From Bilophila wadsworthia ATCC 49260 (GTDB lineage Bacteria; Desulfobacterota; Desulfovibrionia; Desulfovibrionales; Desulfovibrionaceae): a stretch of DNA of 5,745 nucleotides. The stretch covers positions 1 through 5,745 of the forward strand of contig NZ_JNJP01000144.1 of the NCBI RefSeq assembly GCF_000701705.1, in the 5' to 3' direction. The first letter of the stretch is position 1; each line of letters opens with the position of its first letter. Shown in pieces: positions 1 to 5,720 of this stretch. Made by a program: the position numbers and the translations under genes. The notes beneath the pieces were generated by a model that was not told the DNA's origin, searched no databases, and saw nothing but the letters and a program-made list of their open reading frames with translations.

Positions 1-11
1 CCCCCCTCCCC

Positions 12-44
12 AAACCCCACCCCTCTCCCTCCCAAGACTTTCGG
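12..44 (+). repeat. Dispersed C-rich repeat, copy 1
   Basis: This 33-bp pyrimidine-rich segment begins AAACCCCAC and ends CAAGACTTTCGG. It matches the reverse complement of 2469-2501 at 25 of 33 positions with no gaps. Read in the frame starting at base 12 it gives KPHPSPSQDF followed by Arg, the same ten residues as copy 2 although six bases differ. It lies at the edge of the window, so its left flank cannot be seen. It may be the end of a longer intergenic element or the 3' part of an upstream gene. Confidence 0.65.
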
Positions 45-71
45 CCTTATCGAATCCCCCCTGTCGGCTTT

Positions 72-119
72 CCCGTGCGGGTACAGGCTGAACCTGTAAA
101 TTGCATCAGTATCTGGTGC
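72..119 (+). other. Cluster of small hairpins upstream of terminator
   Basis: Three inverted repeats lie nearly end to end: CCCG/CGGG (72-81), TACAGG/CCTGTA around a 5-nt loop (82-98), and GCATCAG/CTGGTGC around a 3-nt loop with one U-G pair (103-119). A terminator follows 16 bases later. The arrangement would suit a small structured RNA or a folded 3' UTR on the + strand. No clear promoter is visible, and the sequence does not match any riboswitch or small RNA I recognise. Confidence 0.35.
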
Positions 120-135
120 GTTCCCTTTAAGAGGC

Positions 136-161
136 ATGGCGAAATCAATCGCCATTTTTTT
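136..161 (+). terminator. Rho-independent terminator, + strand
   Basis: A perfect 7-bp stem ATGGCGA/TCGCCAT (136-142 and 149-155) with a 6-nt loop runs directly into seven T residues (155-161). This is a textbook intrinsic terminator in the + direction. No recognisable + strand gene inside the window ends before it, so it serves a transcript from the left of the window or a small RNA in the preceding 90 bases. It does not serve the phosphatase gene, which is on the other strand. Confidence 0.75.
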
Positions 162-202
162 GTCGGGAAAACAGGAGAAGGACGGCTGCCTTCAGGTACA
201 AA

Positions 203-246
203 GAAGCGGCTCCATATCCGGCTTGTACCGGACATGGGGCCGCTTC
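203..246 (-). terminator. Long hairpin, likely terminator of phosphatase gene
   Basis: GAAGCGGC (203-210) pairs with GCCGCTTC (239-246), followed inward by a T-G wobble, CCAT/ATGG, one A-C mismatch and TCCGG/CCGGA, closing on a 6-nt loop at 222-227. On the minus strand the stem is followed by TTTG, a short U-tract that continues the TTC at the base of the stem. It lies about 79 bases beyond the phosphatase stop codon in the right direction. The weak U-tract makes efficiency uncertain; it may mainly protect the 3' end of the mRNA. Confidence 0.6.
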
Positions 247-324
247 ATCATGTTTTGAAGGGAACCGAGAGCTTCATGCCGTCAGACGGCGAAACGAGGC
301 GGACGGTCTCTTTGACGCCTTCTT

Positions 325-1599
325 CTAACGTTCCCGGACGCACTCGGGGCGGAGCACATCGCGGACGCGCAATTCGAAATCGGTCAGCGTACAGTTCTTG
401 CCGTCCTCATACGGGCCGCACCACGGCACCTCAATATCCTGCCTCAAGACCTCGCCCTTCATGGCGGGATCGTGCAGCGTATCCAGCGACTGCCCGATCA
501 TCCGGGCCCGGAGCTGATAGACGTCGTTTTGCAGCCACAGCGTCAGCACCAGCGCGCTTGCCGGGGGAATTTCATCGGGCGCATAGCCGGGGAGCTGCCA
601 ATGCAGGCCGAGCATACCGCCGATGTTCGCAATATTCGTATCGTGCCCAACGAACACCACAACCTTCGCCTTGTTCACGGCGGGATCGGCATACCGGCCC
701 GTAAGCGCGTTCGCCATATCCAGCAGCAATTCGCTTCCGCGCCCGGCGGCCACGGAAGGCGCACGGTTCACGGCGTCGAAGACCGTGCTGTGCACCGGGA
801 GCAGGCGTTGCAGCGCCCCCTTGTCCACGGCTCCCCATCCGGCGGGATGATCCCACTGGCCATACTCCAGCAGCATGATTTCCGCCGCGCTTGAAGCCGT
901 CCCCAGCTTGCCGTCGAGGTGGACCGTGCGGTTGTCCTTGGCAAGCGTCAGGCGCGTGGGCACGTCCGCTACCGTACACCCTTCGGGCAGTTGATGCTTG
1001 CGGCAAAATTCGGGAGACGCGGGGCCAAGGATGGCCGCCAATTCACCTATGGGGCCCGAGAGCGACTGCTCAAGCCCCTCAATCGCGCCGACGGGAATTT
1101 CCTTGCGAACAACGGCGGGATCGAGCGCGCAATATCCGGCCTCCAACGGATGGAACAGCGGATCGGGATGGTCCGTCTCGTTCACGATAGGCTTGAACCC
1201 GCACCCCGGAGCCAGCCCCTCGAGCACGGCCTCTCCCGTGACCCGCGTACGCTGATCCCGATCGGCACGGACGGCTATCGTCCCGGCCTCCGGGCAACCT
1301 TTTGAGGGCAGTAAACCGGCCTCGCGTAAAAATGCCGCCTCCTGTTCCCACATCGCGGTGACCAGCTTGGCCCCGCGCGGGGTCAGCTCGCCGCGCTTCA
1401 CGGGCCACTCGGGCCAGTCCTTGCGGCTCCAGCTCCCAAGCGTTTCGGAAGATTGCGTGGGCGAGCGGACCCCATGCCGCGACAACACCACCATCTTCAA
1501 AAGTTTTGCATCACCGCCACCCTGCTCCGCCGCTCCGCCCTCCGGCGCGGTTGCGGCAAGCAACGCGCACAGCGCCAATATGGACAGTCCCCATTTCAT
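325..1599 (-). CDS. Exported histidine acid phosphatase, AppA phytase-like
   Basis: This 424-residue protein belongs to the histidine acid phosphatase family (AppA phytase, Agp glucose-1-phosphatase). It should hydrolyse phosphomonoesters such as phytate or sugar phosphates in the periplasm. Residues 1-24 form a Sec signal peptide (hydrophobic 4-18, then AxA-like GGAA). The catalytic RHGVRSP is at 41-47 with nucleophile H42; the HD proton-donor motif is in GHDTNIANIGG with D320. Eight cysteines outside the signal (102, 133, 157, 199, 208, 394, 403, 420) match the four disulfides of E. coli AppA as I recall them, with the same spacings of 31, 9 and 9 for the three local pairs. The C-terminal WQLPGYAPDEIPP block is closer to AppA than to Agp. 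The start is supported by AAGGAGG at 1606-1612. It diverges from the exported nitroreductase-like gene. Substrate cannot be settled from sequence. Family and location are secure. Confidence 0.93.
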   Translation of the reverse strand: MKWGLSILALCALLAATAPEGGAAEQGGGDAKLLKMVVLSRHGVRSPTQSSETLGSWSRKDWPEWPVKRGELTPRGAKLVTAMWEQEAAFLREAGLLPSKGCPEAGTIAVRADRDQRTRVTGEAVLEGLAPGCGFKPIVNETDHPDPLFHPLEAGYCALDPAVVRKEIPVGAIEGLEQSLSGPIGELAAILGPASPEFCRKHQLPEGCTVADVPTRLTLAKDNRTVHLDGKLGTASSAAEIMLLEYGQWDHPAGWGAVDKGALQRLLPVHSTVFDAVNRAPSVAAGRGSELLLDMANALTGRYADPAVNKAKVVVFVGHDTNIANIGGMLGLHWQLPGYAPDEIPPASALVLTLWLQNDVYQLRARMIGQSLDTLHDPAMKGEVLRQDIEVPWCGPYEDGKNCTLTDFELRVRDVLRPECVRER

Positions 1600-1605
1600 G
1601 GTTAT

Positions 1606-1612
1606 CCTCCTT
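1606..1612 (-). promoter_or_regulatory. Shine-Dalgarno of phosphatase gene
   Basis: On the minus strand AAGGAGG lies 6 bases before the ATG at 1599. This fixes the start, which places a complete signal peptide at the N-terminus. It is a near-perfect SD, in contrast to the glycosyltransferase and ygiQ starts. Confidence 0.85.
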
Positions 1613-1680
1613 TTTCAGGGCAGGCTACGCGTATTTCCAGTCTGTAACCACCCCATGATAACCCGCATCCTTCCGCCGAA

Positions 1681-1697
1681 CGGAGGCCATCCCTCCG
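1681..1697 (+). other. Short hairpin in leader of nitroreductase-like gene
   Basis: CGGAGG (1681-1686) and CCTCCG (1692-1697) form a perfect 6-bp stem with a 5-nt loop, 16 bases before the real SD. The left arm itself contains an SD-like GGAGG, which the hairpin would hide. No T-tract follows, so it is not a terminator. It could be mRNA structure that shapes ribosome loading, or chance in GC-rich sequence. Confidence 0.3.
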
Positions 1698-1713
1698 AGG
1701 CCGCCTCTTTTCC

Positions 1714-1719
1714 AAGGAG
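1714..1719 (+). promoter_or_regulatory. Shine-Dalgarno of nitroreductase-like gene
   Basis: AAGGAG lies 8 bases before the ATG at 1728, a good spacing that supports this start and hence the signal peptide. Upstream, TTTCCA (1634-1639) and GATAAC (1657-1662) are 17 bases apart and could be a weak promoter, but neither hexamer is convincing. Confidence 0.8.
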
Positions 1720-1727
1720 TCCACGCT

Positions 1728-2345
1728 ATGACGAAACGGTTCATTCCGGTATTGGCCGCCTGTCTCTTCCTCATGGTGGGCACGGCGCAGGCCGCCACCT
1801 CCCTTGCATTCCCCCCTCCCGATACCAAGGGGGGAAAGCCGCTCATGCAAACGCTCAGCGGACGGGCGACAAACCGCTCGTTCACCGCCAAGCCGCTTTC
1901 CGACAAACTGCTCGGCGATTTGCTCTGGGCCGCGTACGGCGTGAACCGCCCCAACGGAAAACGGACCATCCCCACGGCCCAGAACCGGCAGGATCTTGAA
2001 ATCTACGTCCTCCGCAGCGACGGAGCATGGCTCTACGACGCCCCGAAACACAGCCTCGAACAGGTCAGCTCCTCCGACCTGCGCAACTTCCTCGCCGGGC
2101 AGGGCTTTGTCCGCGAAGCCCCGGTAGGGCTGGTTTACGTCACCGACACCCAGAAAAACAGCAAAGAGCTTTTCGCGGCCATGCATACGGGTTCCGCCTA
2201 CCAGAACGTGGGCTTGTTCTGCGCCTCCGTGGGGCTGCACAATGTCGTCCGCGCTTCCTACGACGCCGAAGGCCTCGCTTCCGCCCTCGGCCTCCCCAAC
2301 TCCAAGCATATCCTGATTTCCCAAAGCATCGGATGGGGCGAATAG
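1728..2345 (+). CDS. Exported nitroreductase-like flavoprotein (SagB/ThcOx type)
   Basis: This 205-residue protein is a nitroreductase-fold flavin oxidoreductase, probably FMN-binding and using reduced nicotinamide or another donor on an unknown substrate. The fold is seen in RATNRSF (46-52), which matches the N-terminal Arg/Ser FMN phosphate-binding motif; LLWAAYGVNRPNG, the helix and loop typical of SagB-like members; the block GSAYQNVGLFCASVGL (155-170); and the C-terminal GLP near 188-190. A signal peptide precedes it: MTKRF, a hydrophobic run to about 19, and AQA just before a cleavage site after residue 22. LAAC at 9-12 looks like a lipobox but sits too early, with hydrophobic residues continuing after it, so signal peptidase I is more likely. 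There is no twin arginine. Most nitroreductases are cytoplasmic, so export is unusual. The gene stands alone, diverging from the phosphatase gene. Family is secure; substrate unknown. Confidence 0.88.
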   Translation: MTKRFIPVLAACLFLMVGTAQAATSLAFPPPDTKGGKPLMQTLSGRATNRSFTAKPLSDKLLGDLLWAAYGVNRPNGKRTIPTAQNRQDLEIYVLRSDGAWLYDAPKHSLEQVSSSDLRNFLAGQGFVREAPVGLVYVTDTQKNSKELFAAMHTGSAYQNVGLFCASVGLHNVVRASYDAEGLASALGLPNSKHILISQSIGWGE

Positions 2346-2374
2346 AAAAAAGCATCCCATAATGAACGGCAAAG

Positions 2375-2413
2375 AAAAGAGCCTGAACGAAACACCGTTC
2401 AGGCTCTTTTTTT
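2375..2413 (+). terminator. Bidirectional intrinsic terminator between convergent genes
   Basis: A perfect 15-bp stem (2375-2389 with 2396-2410) closes on the 6-nt loop AAACAC and runs into seven T residues (2407-2413) on the + strand, 29 bases after the nitroreductase-like gene's stop codon. On the minus strand the same stem ends in TTTTCTTTG, so it can also stop glycosyltransferase transcripts arriving from the right. Confidence 0.92.
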
Positions 2414-2468
2414 CAATATCCGCCGCTTCCCCCCGGAAGGGGCTCCCTCCGCGCGGCCTCCCCGCCAA

Positions 2469-2501
2469 TCAGAAATCTTGGGAAGGTGAAGGATGGGGTT
2501 T
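2469..2501 (-). repeat. Dispersed C-rich repeat, copy 2, encoding a C-terminus
   Basis: On the minus strand this reads AAACCCCATCC to TTTCTGA and matches bases 12-44 at 25 of 33 positions. It starts exactly on a Lys codon and ends on the TGA stop of the glycosyltransferase gene, so it encodes that protein's last ten residues, KPHPSPSQDF. All six differences from copy 1 within those ten codons are at third positions and silent. The last codon differs (TGA here, CGG in copy 1). Confidence 0.65.
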
Positions 2502-3686
2502 CTTCCCGTTTCCCTCATTTTCCTCTGTCCCGTCCGCCTTCCTTTCTCTCACCTCGCCGCTCTTTCCCGTACGCTGATCGCACTCCTCGTTGACGACCTG
2601 TACCCATGTGTCGAGCCCGGCCTGAATATGATCGGGAATACGGAACGGCCCGGGCGCGGGCTCGTCGATCAGCACCTTGATACGCGCGGCGAGATCCTCG
2701 GCGTCGCCGGGATCGGGGGTGACGTGCTCCTGCGGCAGAAACACGCTGGAACCGTTGGCCGTTGTGGACAACACCTTGAGCCCGCAGGCCAACGCCTCAA
2801 GCACCGCGTTGGAACAGGCGTCATAAAACGAAGGCAGGACGAACAGATCCATTGCCCGGTACAACGCGGGCATGTCCTCCACCTTGCCGAGAAAATGGAT
2901 ACGCCCGGCCACGCCGAGCTTTTTCGCAAGCCGCTGGTAGGGCTCGGAATCCCGCCCCCCGGCGATGAACAGATGCACAGTCTCGGGAAGCATCGCCACG
3001 GAACGGATAAGGATCCCCGTGCCCTTGAGGGCGAAATTGCTGGTCGCGGTGGCGATGGCGACATGATTGTTGTCGATGTTCAGGGCGATGCGCGAAAGCA
3101 GCTTCTGCTCGGGCGTCGGCGGCGTGAAGCGGGAAAGATCCGGCAGATTGTAGATGACCTCCGGCACGGGAATGCCGGGATACGCCTTTTGCGTCCAGTG
3201 GCGCACCGCGTCGGACACGCAGATGATCCGGCAGCCGCTGCGGTACTGGTGGTTGTCGATGATCCGGGTCAGCCAGTTGGAGGGCAACAAGCGACGGCGC
3301 AGGTGCTTGAACCAACGGGAAAAACCGGCGGGCCACGCCTTCTCGGAAAGCTCCCAGAAAGTTTTCTGCGGGCCGCCGCCCACGCGCATCATGTCCTGAT
3401 TCCACGTCTTGCCGAGGCTGATAACCAGATCGTAGTTGCCGCGCTTGCGCACCTGCTCGGCCCGGATAAGAAACCAGAGCATCTTGATGAACTTCAATCC
3501 GCCGGGGCGTCCGACGATATGCGTCCGCACGCCGACCGGCGGCAGACACTCGGAACGGGCGCAGATGAATTCCACCTCGTGTTCGCTGTTGCGGGTTTCC
3601 GCCAGCGCTTCGGCAAGGCGGAAGGCAAACTGTTCGACGCCTCCGTAACGGCTGAGACGGGGCAGGATGAGGGCGATTCGTGCCAT
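2469..3686 (-). CDS. Family 4 glycosyltransferase, WaaG/LPS core-like
   Basis: This 405-residue GT-B retaining glycosyltransferase transfers a sugar from a nucleotide-sugar donor, most likely during LPS core or O-chain assembly at the inner face of the inner membrane. The N-terminal domain opens with MARIALILPRLSRYGGVEQ, where GGVEQ (15-19) is the glycine-rich loop. Later come ICVSDAVR, the VIYNLPDLSRF linker, and LFIAGG and HFLGKVEDMPALYRAMDLFVLPS of the donor domain. The usual E-x7-E motif is D289-x7-E297 in YDACSNAVLEALACG; an acidic swap at the first position still fits the family. The start at 3686 fits the fold. A start at 3785 would add 33 unlike residues (Pro/Arg-rich) encoded across an inverted repeat. 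No clear SD precedes 3686. The fold ends near 370; the remaining tail is charged and ends in repeat-encoded KPHPSPSQDF. Donor and acceptor are unknown. Confidence 0.9.
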   Translation of the reverse strand: MARIALILPRLSRYGGVEQFAFRLAEALAETRNSEHEVEFICARSECLPPVGVRTHIVGRPGGLKFIKMLWFLIRAEQVRKRGNYDLVISLGKTWNQDMMRVGGGPQKTFWELSEKAWPAGFSRWFKHLRRRLLPSNWLTRIIDNHQYRSGCRIICVSDAVRHWTQKAYPGIPVPEVIYNLPDLSRFTPPTPEQKLLSRIALNIDNNHVAIATATSNFALKGTGILIRSVAMLPETVHLFIAGGRDSEPYQRLAKKLGVAGRIHFLGKVEDMPALYRAMDLFVLPSFYDACSNAVLEALACGLKVLSTTANGSSVFLPQEHVTPDPGDAEDLAARIKVLIDEPAPGPFRIPDHIQAGLDTWVQVVNEECDQRTGKSGEVRERKADGTEENEGNGKKPHPSPSQDF

Positions 3687-3714
3687 GATGTTCTGAGCGC
3701 GAGGGCGCGGGAAA

Positions 3715-3746
3715 AAGGGTTGGCGGGACCGTCCCGTTGTACCCTT
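3715..3746 (-). promoter_or_regulatory. Interrupted inverted repeat in glycosyltransferase leader
   Basis: AAGGGT/ACCCTT (3715-3720, 3741-3746) encloses CGGGAC/GTCCCG (3724-3729, 3731-3736), separated by 3 and 4 unpaired bases. On the minus strand the fold is followed by T residues (CCCTTTTTCCC), so in the leader it looks like a weak terminator or attenuator ending about 29 bases before the ATG. As DNA it could equally be an operator for a dimeric regulator in this divergent spacer. The sequence does not decide between them. Confidence 0.4.
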
Positions 3747-3837
3747 CAAGCCGGGAAAAGCAAAGGGAGCGCACAAGGTTTTCATGCCGCCCCCGCTGGG
3801 GCCGAGAATCAGCCTTTCCTTCCGGTTTTCCCTGCCT

Positions 3838-3843
3838 TATACT
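3838..3843 (+). promoter_or_regulatory. Candidate -10 element for ygiQ
   Basis: TATACT is a good -10 hexamer ending 7 bases before the ygiQ ATG at 3851, so a transcript from it would start at or next to the start codon. The matching -35 position (3815-3820) is TTTCCT, a poor match. No SD is visible before the ATG. The reverse strand also reads TATAAG here, so its direction is uncertain. Confidence 0.35.
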
Positions 3844-3850
3844 ACCGGGC

Positions 3851-5716
3851 ATGTTCGATCTTACACTCCCCGCGCGCACGCCGCTGCCGCAACCGCCGTT
3901 CTTGCCCACCACCCGCGCCGAAATGGACGCCATCGGGTGGGATTCCCTTGATATACTTCTTGTCACGGGCGACGCCTACGTGGATCATCCTTCCTTCGGC
4001 GTGCCCCTGCTCGGCCGCTGGCTGGTCGGACACGGCTACCGCGTGGGCATCGTGGCCCAGCCGCGCTGGAAGGACGAGGGGCAGGGCATCGCCGACCTCG
4101 CCCGCATGGGCCGCCCCCGCCTGTTCGCCGGGGTGAGCGCCGGGGCGCTGGATTCCATGCTGGCGCACTACACGGCGTTCCGCAAAAAACGCCACGATGA
4201 CGCCTACACGCCCGGCGGCGAAGCCGGATCGCGCCCCAACCGCGCCGTCATCGTCTACGCGGGGCTGATCCGCAAGGCATTCCCCGGCCTGCCCCTGCTC
4301 GCCGGAGGCATCGAAGCCTCGCTCCGCCGCATCACCCATTACGATTTTTGGGCCGATAGCCTGCGCCGTTCCATCCTGTTCGACGCCCGGCTGGACATCC
4401 TTTCCTGCGGCATGGGCGAGCGCGCCCTCCTCGATGTCGCCCGGCGGCTCGACGCCGTGGCCGAACTCGTGGGCGATCTGTCCGTGCTGGAACCCGTGGA
4501 TGGGGAGCTGTGGCCGGACCTCTGGGCCGGGATTCCCGGTACGGCGCGGCTCGTCAAAACAGCCTCCATTCCCTCCGATGCCGAGGAGCTGGACGGCCTT
4601 GAGCTTGTCCGCCTGCCCTCGCACGACGAGATGCTTGCCGTGCCCCGCGCCTATCTGGACGGGACCGTCCGGCTTGAGCGCGAGACCCACCAGTCCCGCC
4701 GCATCCTCGCGCAGCCCAACGGCGACCGCACGGTCCTCCTCATGCCTCCCGCCGCGCCCCTGACCACCGAAGAACTGGACGGCCTGTACGCCCTGCCGTT
4801 CTCGCGGCGTCCGCATCCTTCCTACAAGGAACCGATCCCGGCGGTGGAAATGATCGCCACGAGCATCACCACCCATCGCGGCTGCGGGGGCGGGTGCTCG
4901 TTCTGCTCGCTGGCCCTCCATCAGGGCCGCCGCATCGCCTCCCGTTCCGAAGCGTCCATCCTCGACGAGGCAAAACGCATTGCCGCCATGCCGCGCGGCG
5001 GTTCCATTTCCGACGTGGGCGGCCCGAGCGCGAATATGTGGGGCGCGGCCTGCCGCCTCGATCCTTCCAAGTGCCGACGCGACAGCTGCATGTATCCGTC
5101 CATCTGCAAAGGCTTTTCCGTGGATCAGCGCGCCTGCATCGATCTCCTCCGCGACGTGCAGGCCACGCCCGGCGTGAAGCATGTCCGGGTTGCCAGCGGC
5201 GTGCGCTTCGATCTCGCGCTCAAGGATGCCACCGCGCTTGCGGCCTATACCGGCGAGTTCACCGGCGGGCAGCTCAAAATCGCGCCCGAGCATTGCGTGC
5301 CCGATGTCCTCGACCTCATGCGCAAGCCCGGCATGAAGCCCTTTGAAGCCTTCCTCGAAGCCTTTGTCCGTTACTCCGAAGCCCACGGCAAGGAACAGTA
5401 CGTCATCCCCTACCTCATGAGCGCCTTTCCCGGCTGTACCGACGCGCACATGCGCCAGCTCGGGGACTGGCTTGCGGCCCGGAACTGGTCGCCCCGTCAG
5501 GTACAGTGCTTCATCCCCACGCCGGGCACGGTGGCGACGGCCATGTATTACGCCCGCTGTACCCCGGACGGTGCGCCCATTTATGTGGCCCGGACGGATG
5601 AAGAGCGCCGCCGCCAGCACGAGATCCTGCTCGGCAGGCCCTCCGGCCAACGCCCCCGCACGCAGGGGAACAGGAACGCTTTTGCGGAAAGGGAAAGGAG
5701 AAAGAGGGAGAGATAA
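3851..5716 (+). CDS. ygiQ: YgiQ family radical SAM protein
   Basis: This 621-residue protein is a YgiQ-type (UPF0313) radical SAM enzyme; the family's reaction is not known. The N-terminal domain starts with the conserved FLPTTRAEMDAIGWDSLDILL, then VTGDAYVDHPSFG and AGGIEASLRRITHYDFW. The radical SAM core has C345-x3-C349-x2-C352 in HRGCGGGCSFCSLALHQGR, which should bind the 4Fe-4S cluster that cleaves SAM. A second conserved cysteine group (C408, C413, C419 in the KCRRDSCMYPSIC block) lies downstream, then VASGVRFDLAL, LKIAPEH, GKEQYVIPYLMSAFPG and PTPGTVATAMYY. The protein is shorter than E. coli YgiQ (about 740 residues as I recall): little remains after YY of the C-terminal DUF3362-like region, only a short basic tail ending RERRKRER. 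The start at 3851 leaves a short lead before LPTTR; an upstream start at 3737 would run through the neighbouring leader. It diverges from the glycosyltransferase. Confidence 0.93.
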   Translation: MFDLTLPARTPLPQPPFLPTTRAEMDAIGWDSLDILLVTGDAYVDHPSFGVPLLGRWLVGHGYRVGIVAQPRWKDEGQGIADLARMGRPRLFAGVSAGALDSMLAHYTAFRKKRHDDAYTPGGEAGSRPNRAVIVYAGLIRKAFPGLPLLAGGIEASLRRITHYDFWADSLRRSILFDARLDILSCGMGERALLDVARRLDAVAELVGDLSVLEPVDGELWPDLWAGIPGTARLVKTASIPSDAEELDGLELVRLPSHDEMLAVPRAYLDGTVRLERETHQSRRILAQPNGDRTVLLMPPAAPLTTEELDGLYALPFSRRPHPSYKEPIPAVEMIATSITTHRGCGGGCSFCSLALHQGRRIASRSEASILDEAKRIAAMPRGGSISDVGGPSANMWGAACRLDPSKCRRDSCMYPSICKGFSVDQRACIDLLRDVQATPGVKHVRVASGVRFDLALKDATALAAYTGEFTGGQLKIAPEHCVPDVLDLMRKPGMKPFEAFLEAFVRYSEAHGKEQYVIPYLMSAFPGCTDAHMRQLGDWLAARNWSPRQVQCFIPTPGTVATAMYYARCTPDGAPIYVARTDEERRRQHEILLGRPSGQRPRTQGNRNAFAERERRKRER

Positions 5717-5720
5717 GATT

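Larger units (their letters stand above)
1..324. other. Gene-free left end with repeat and hairpins
   Basis: No convincing protein gene lies here. The + strand frame starting at base 3 is open from the window edge to about 704, but it runs through two strong hairpins and then antisense to the phosphatase gene, and its translation shows no recognisable domain. What the stretch holds is a pyrimidine-rich repeat copy (12-44), small hairpins (72-119), a + strand terminator (136-161), a long hairpin that suits termination of the phosphatase gene (203-246) and a short GC palindrome (278-290). The + strand terminator implies a + strand transcript, either from a gene left of the window or from a small RNA within it. 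Confidence 0.6.

Noticed and set aside
45..161. Possible tRNA (TCGAATCCCC at 50-59 and a T-arm-like GGTTCAGCC on the minus strand)
   Set aside because: No matching T-stem, acceptor stem or anticodon arm of the right size could be formed on either strand.
278..290. GCCGTC/GACGGC palindrome containing a stretch like the Neisseria DNA uptake sequence
   Set aside because: Only a partial match, a single occurrence, and the other genes do not suggest Neisseria. It is best seen as a chance GC palindrome downstream of the phosphatase stop.
75..704. Open + strand frame crossing the left gene-free stretch into the phosphatase gene
   Set aside because: It passes through two strong hairpins including a terminator and then runs antisense to a secure gene. 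No SD or domain is visible. It is kept in mind only because copy 1 of the repeat is in this frame.
1752..1763. Lipobox-like LAAC at residues 9-12 of the nitroreductase-like protein
   Set aside because: Too close to the N-terminus, and the hydrophobic segment continues beyond the cysteine. AQA at 20-22 is a better signal peptidase I site.
3687..3785. Upstream start at 3785 for the glycosyltransferase
   Set aside because: The added 33 residues are Pro/Arg-rich, unlike GT-B N-termini, and their DNA contains an inverted repeat in the divergent spacer. MARIALILP at 3686 is the natural fold start.
3737..3850. Upstream start at 3737 for ygiQ
   Set aside because: The extension overlaps part of the leader inverted repeat and shows no family similarity. 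The conserved LPTTR block lies shortly after the ATG at 3851.
2493..4136. Long + strand open frame (547 codons) antisense to the glycosyltransferase gene
   Set aside because: Its translation shows no domain and has the Arg/His/Gly-rich look of a GC-rich antisense frame. The minus strand codes for a clear GT-B enzyme.
3842..5650. Long - strand open frame (602 codons) antisense to ygiQ
   Set aside because: It is a shadow of ygiQ: no recognisable motif, while the + strand carries every YgiQ landmark.
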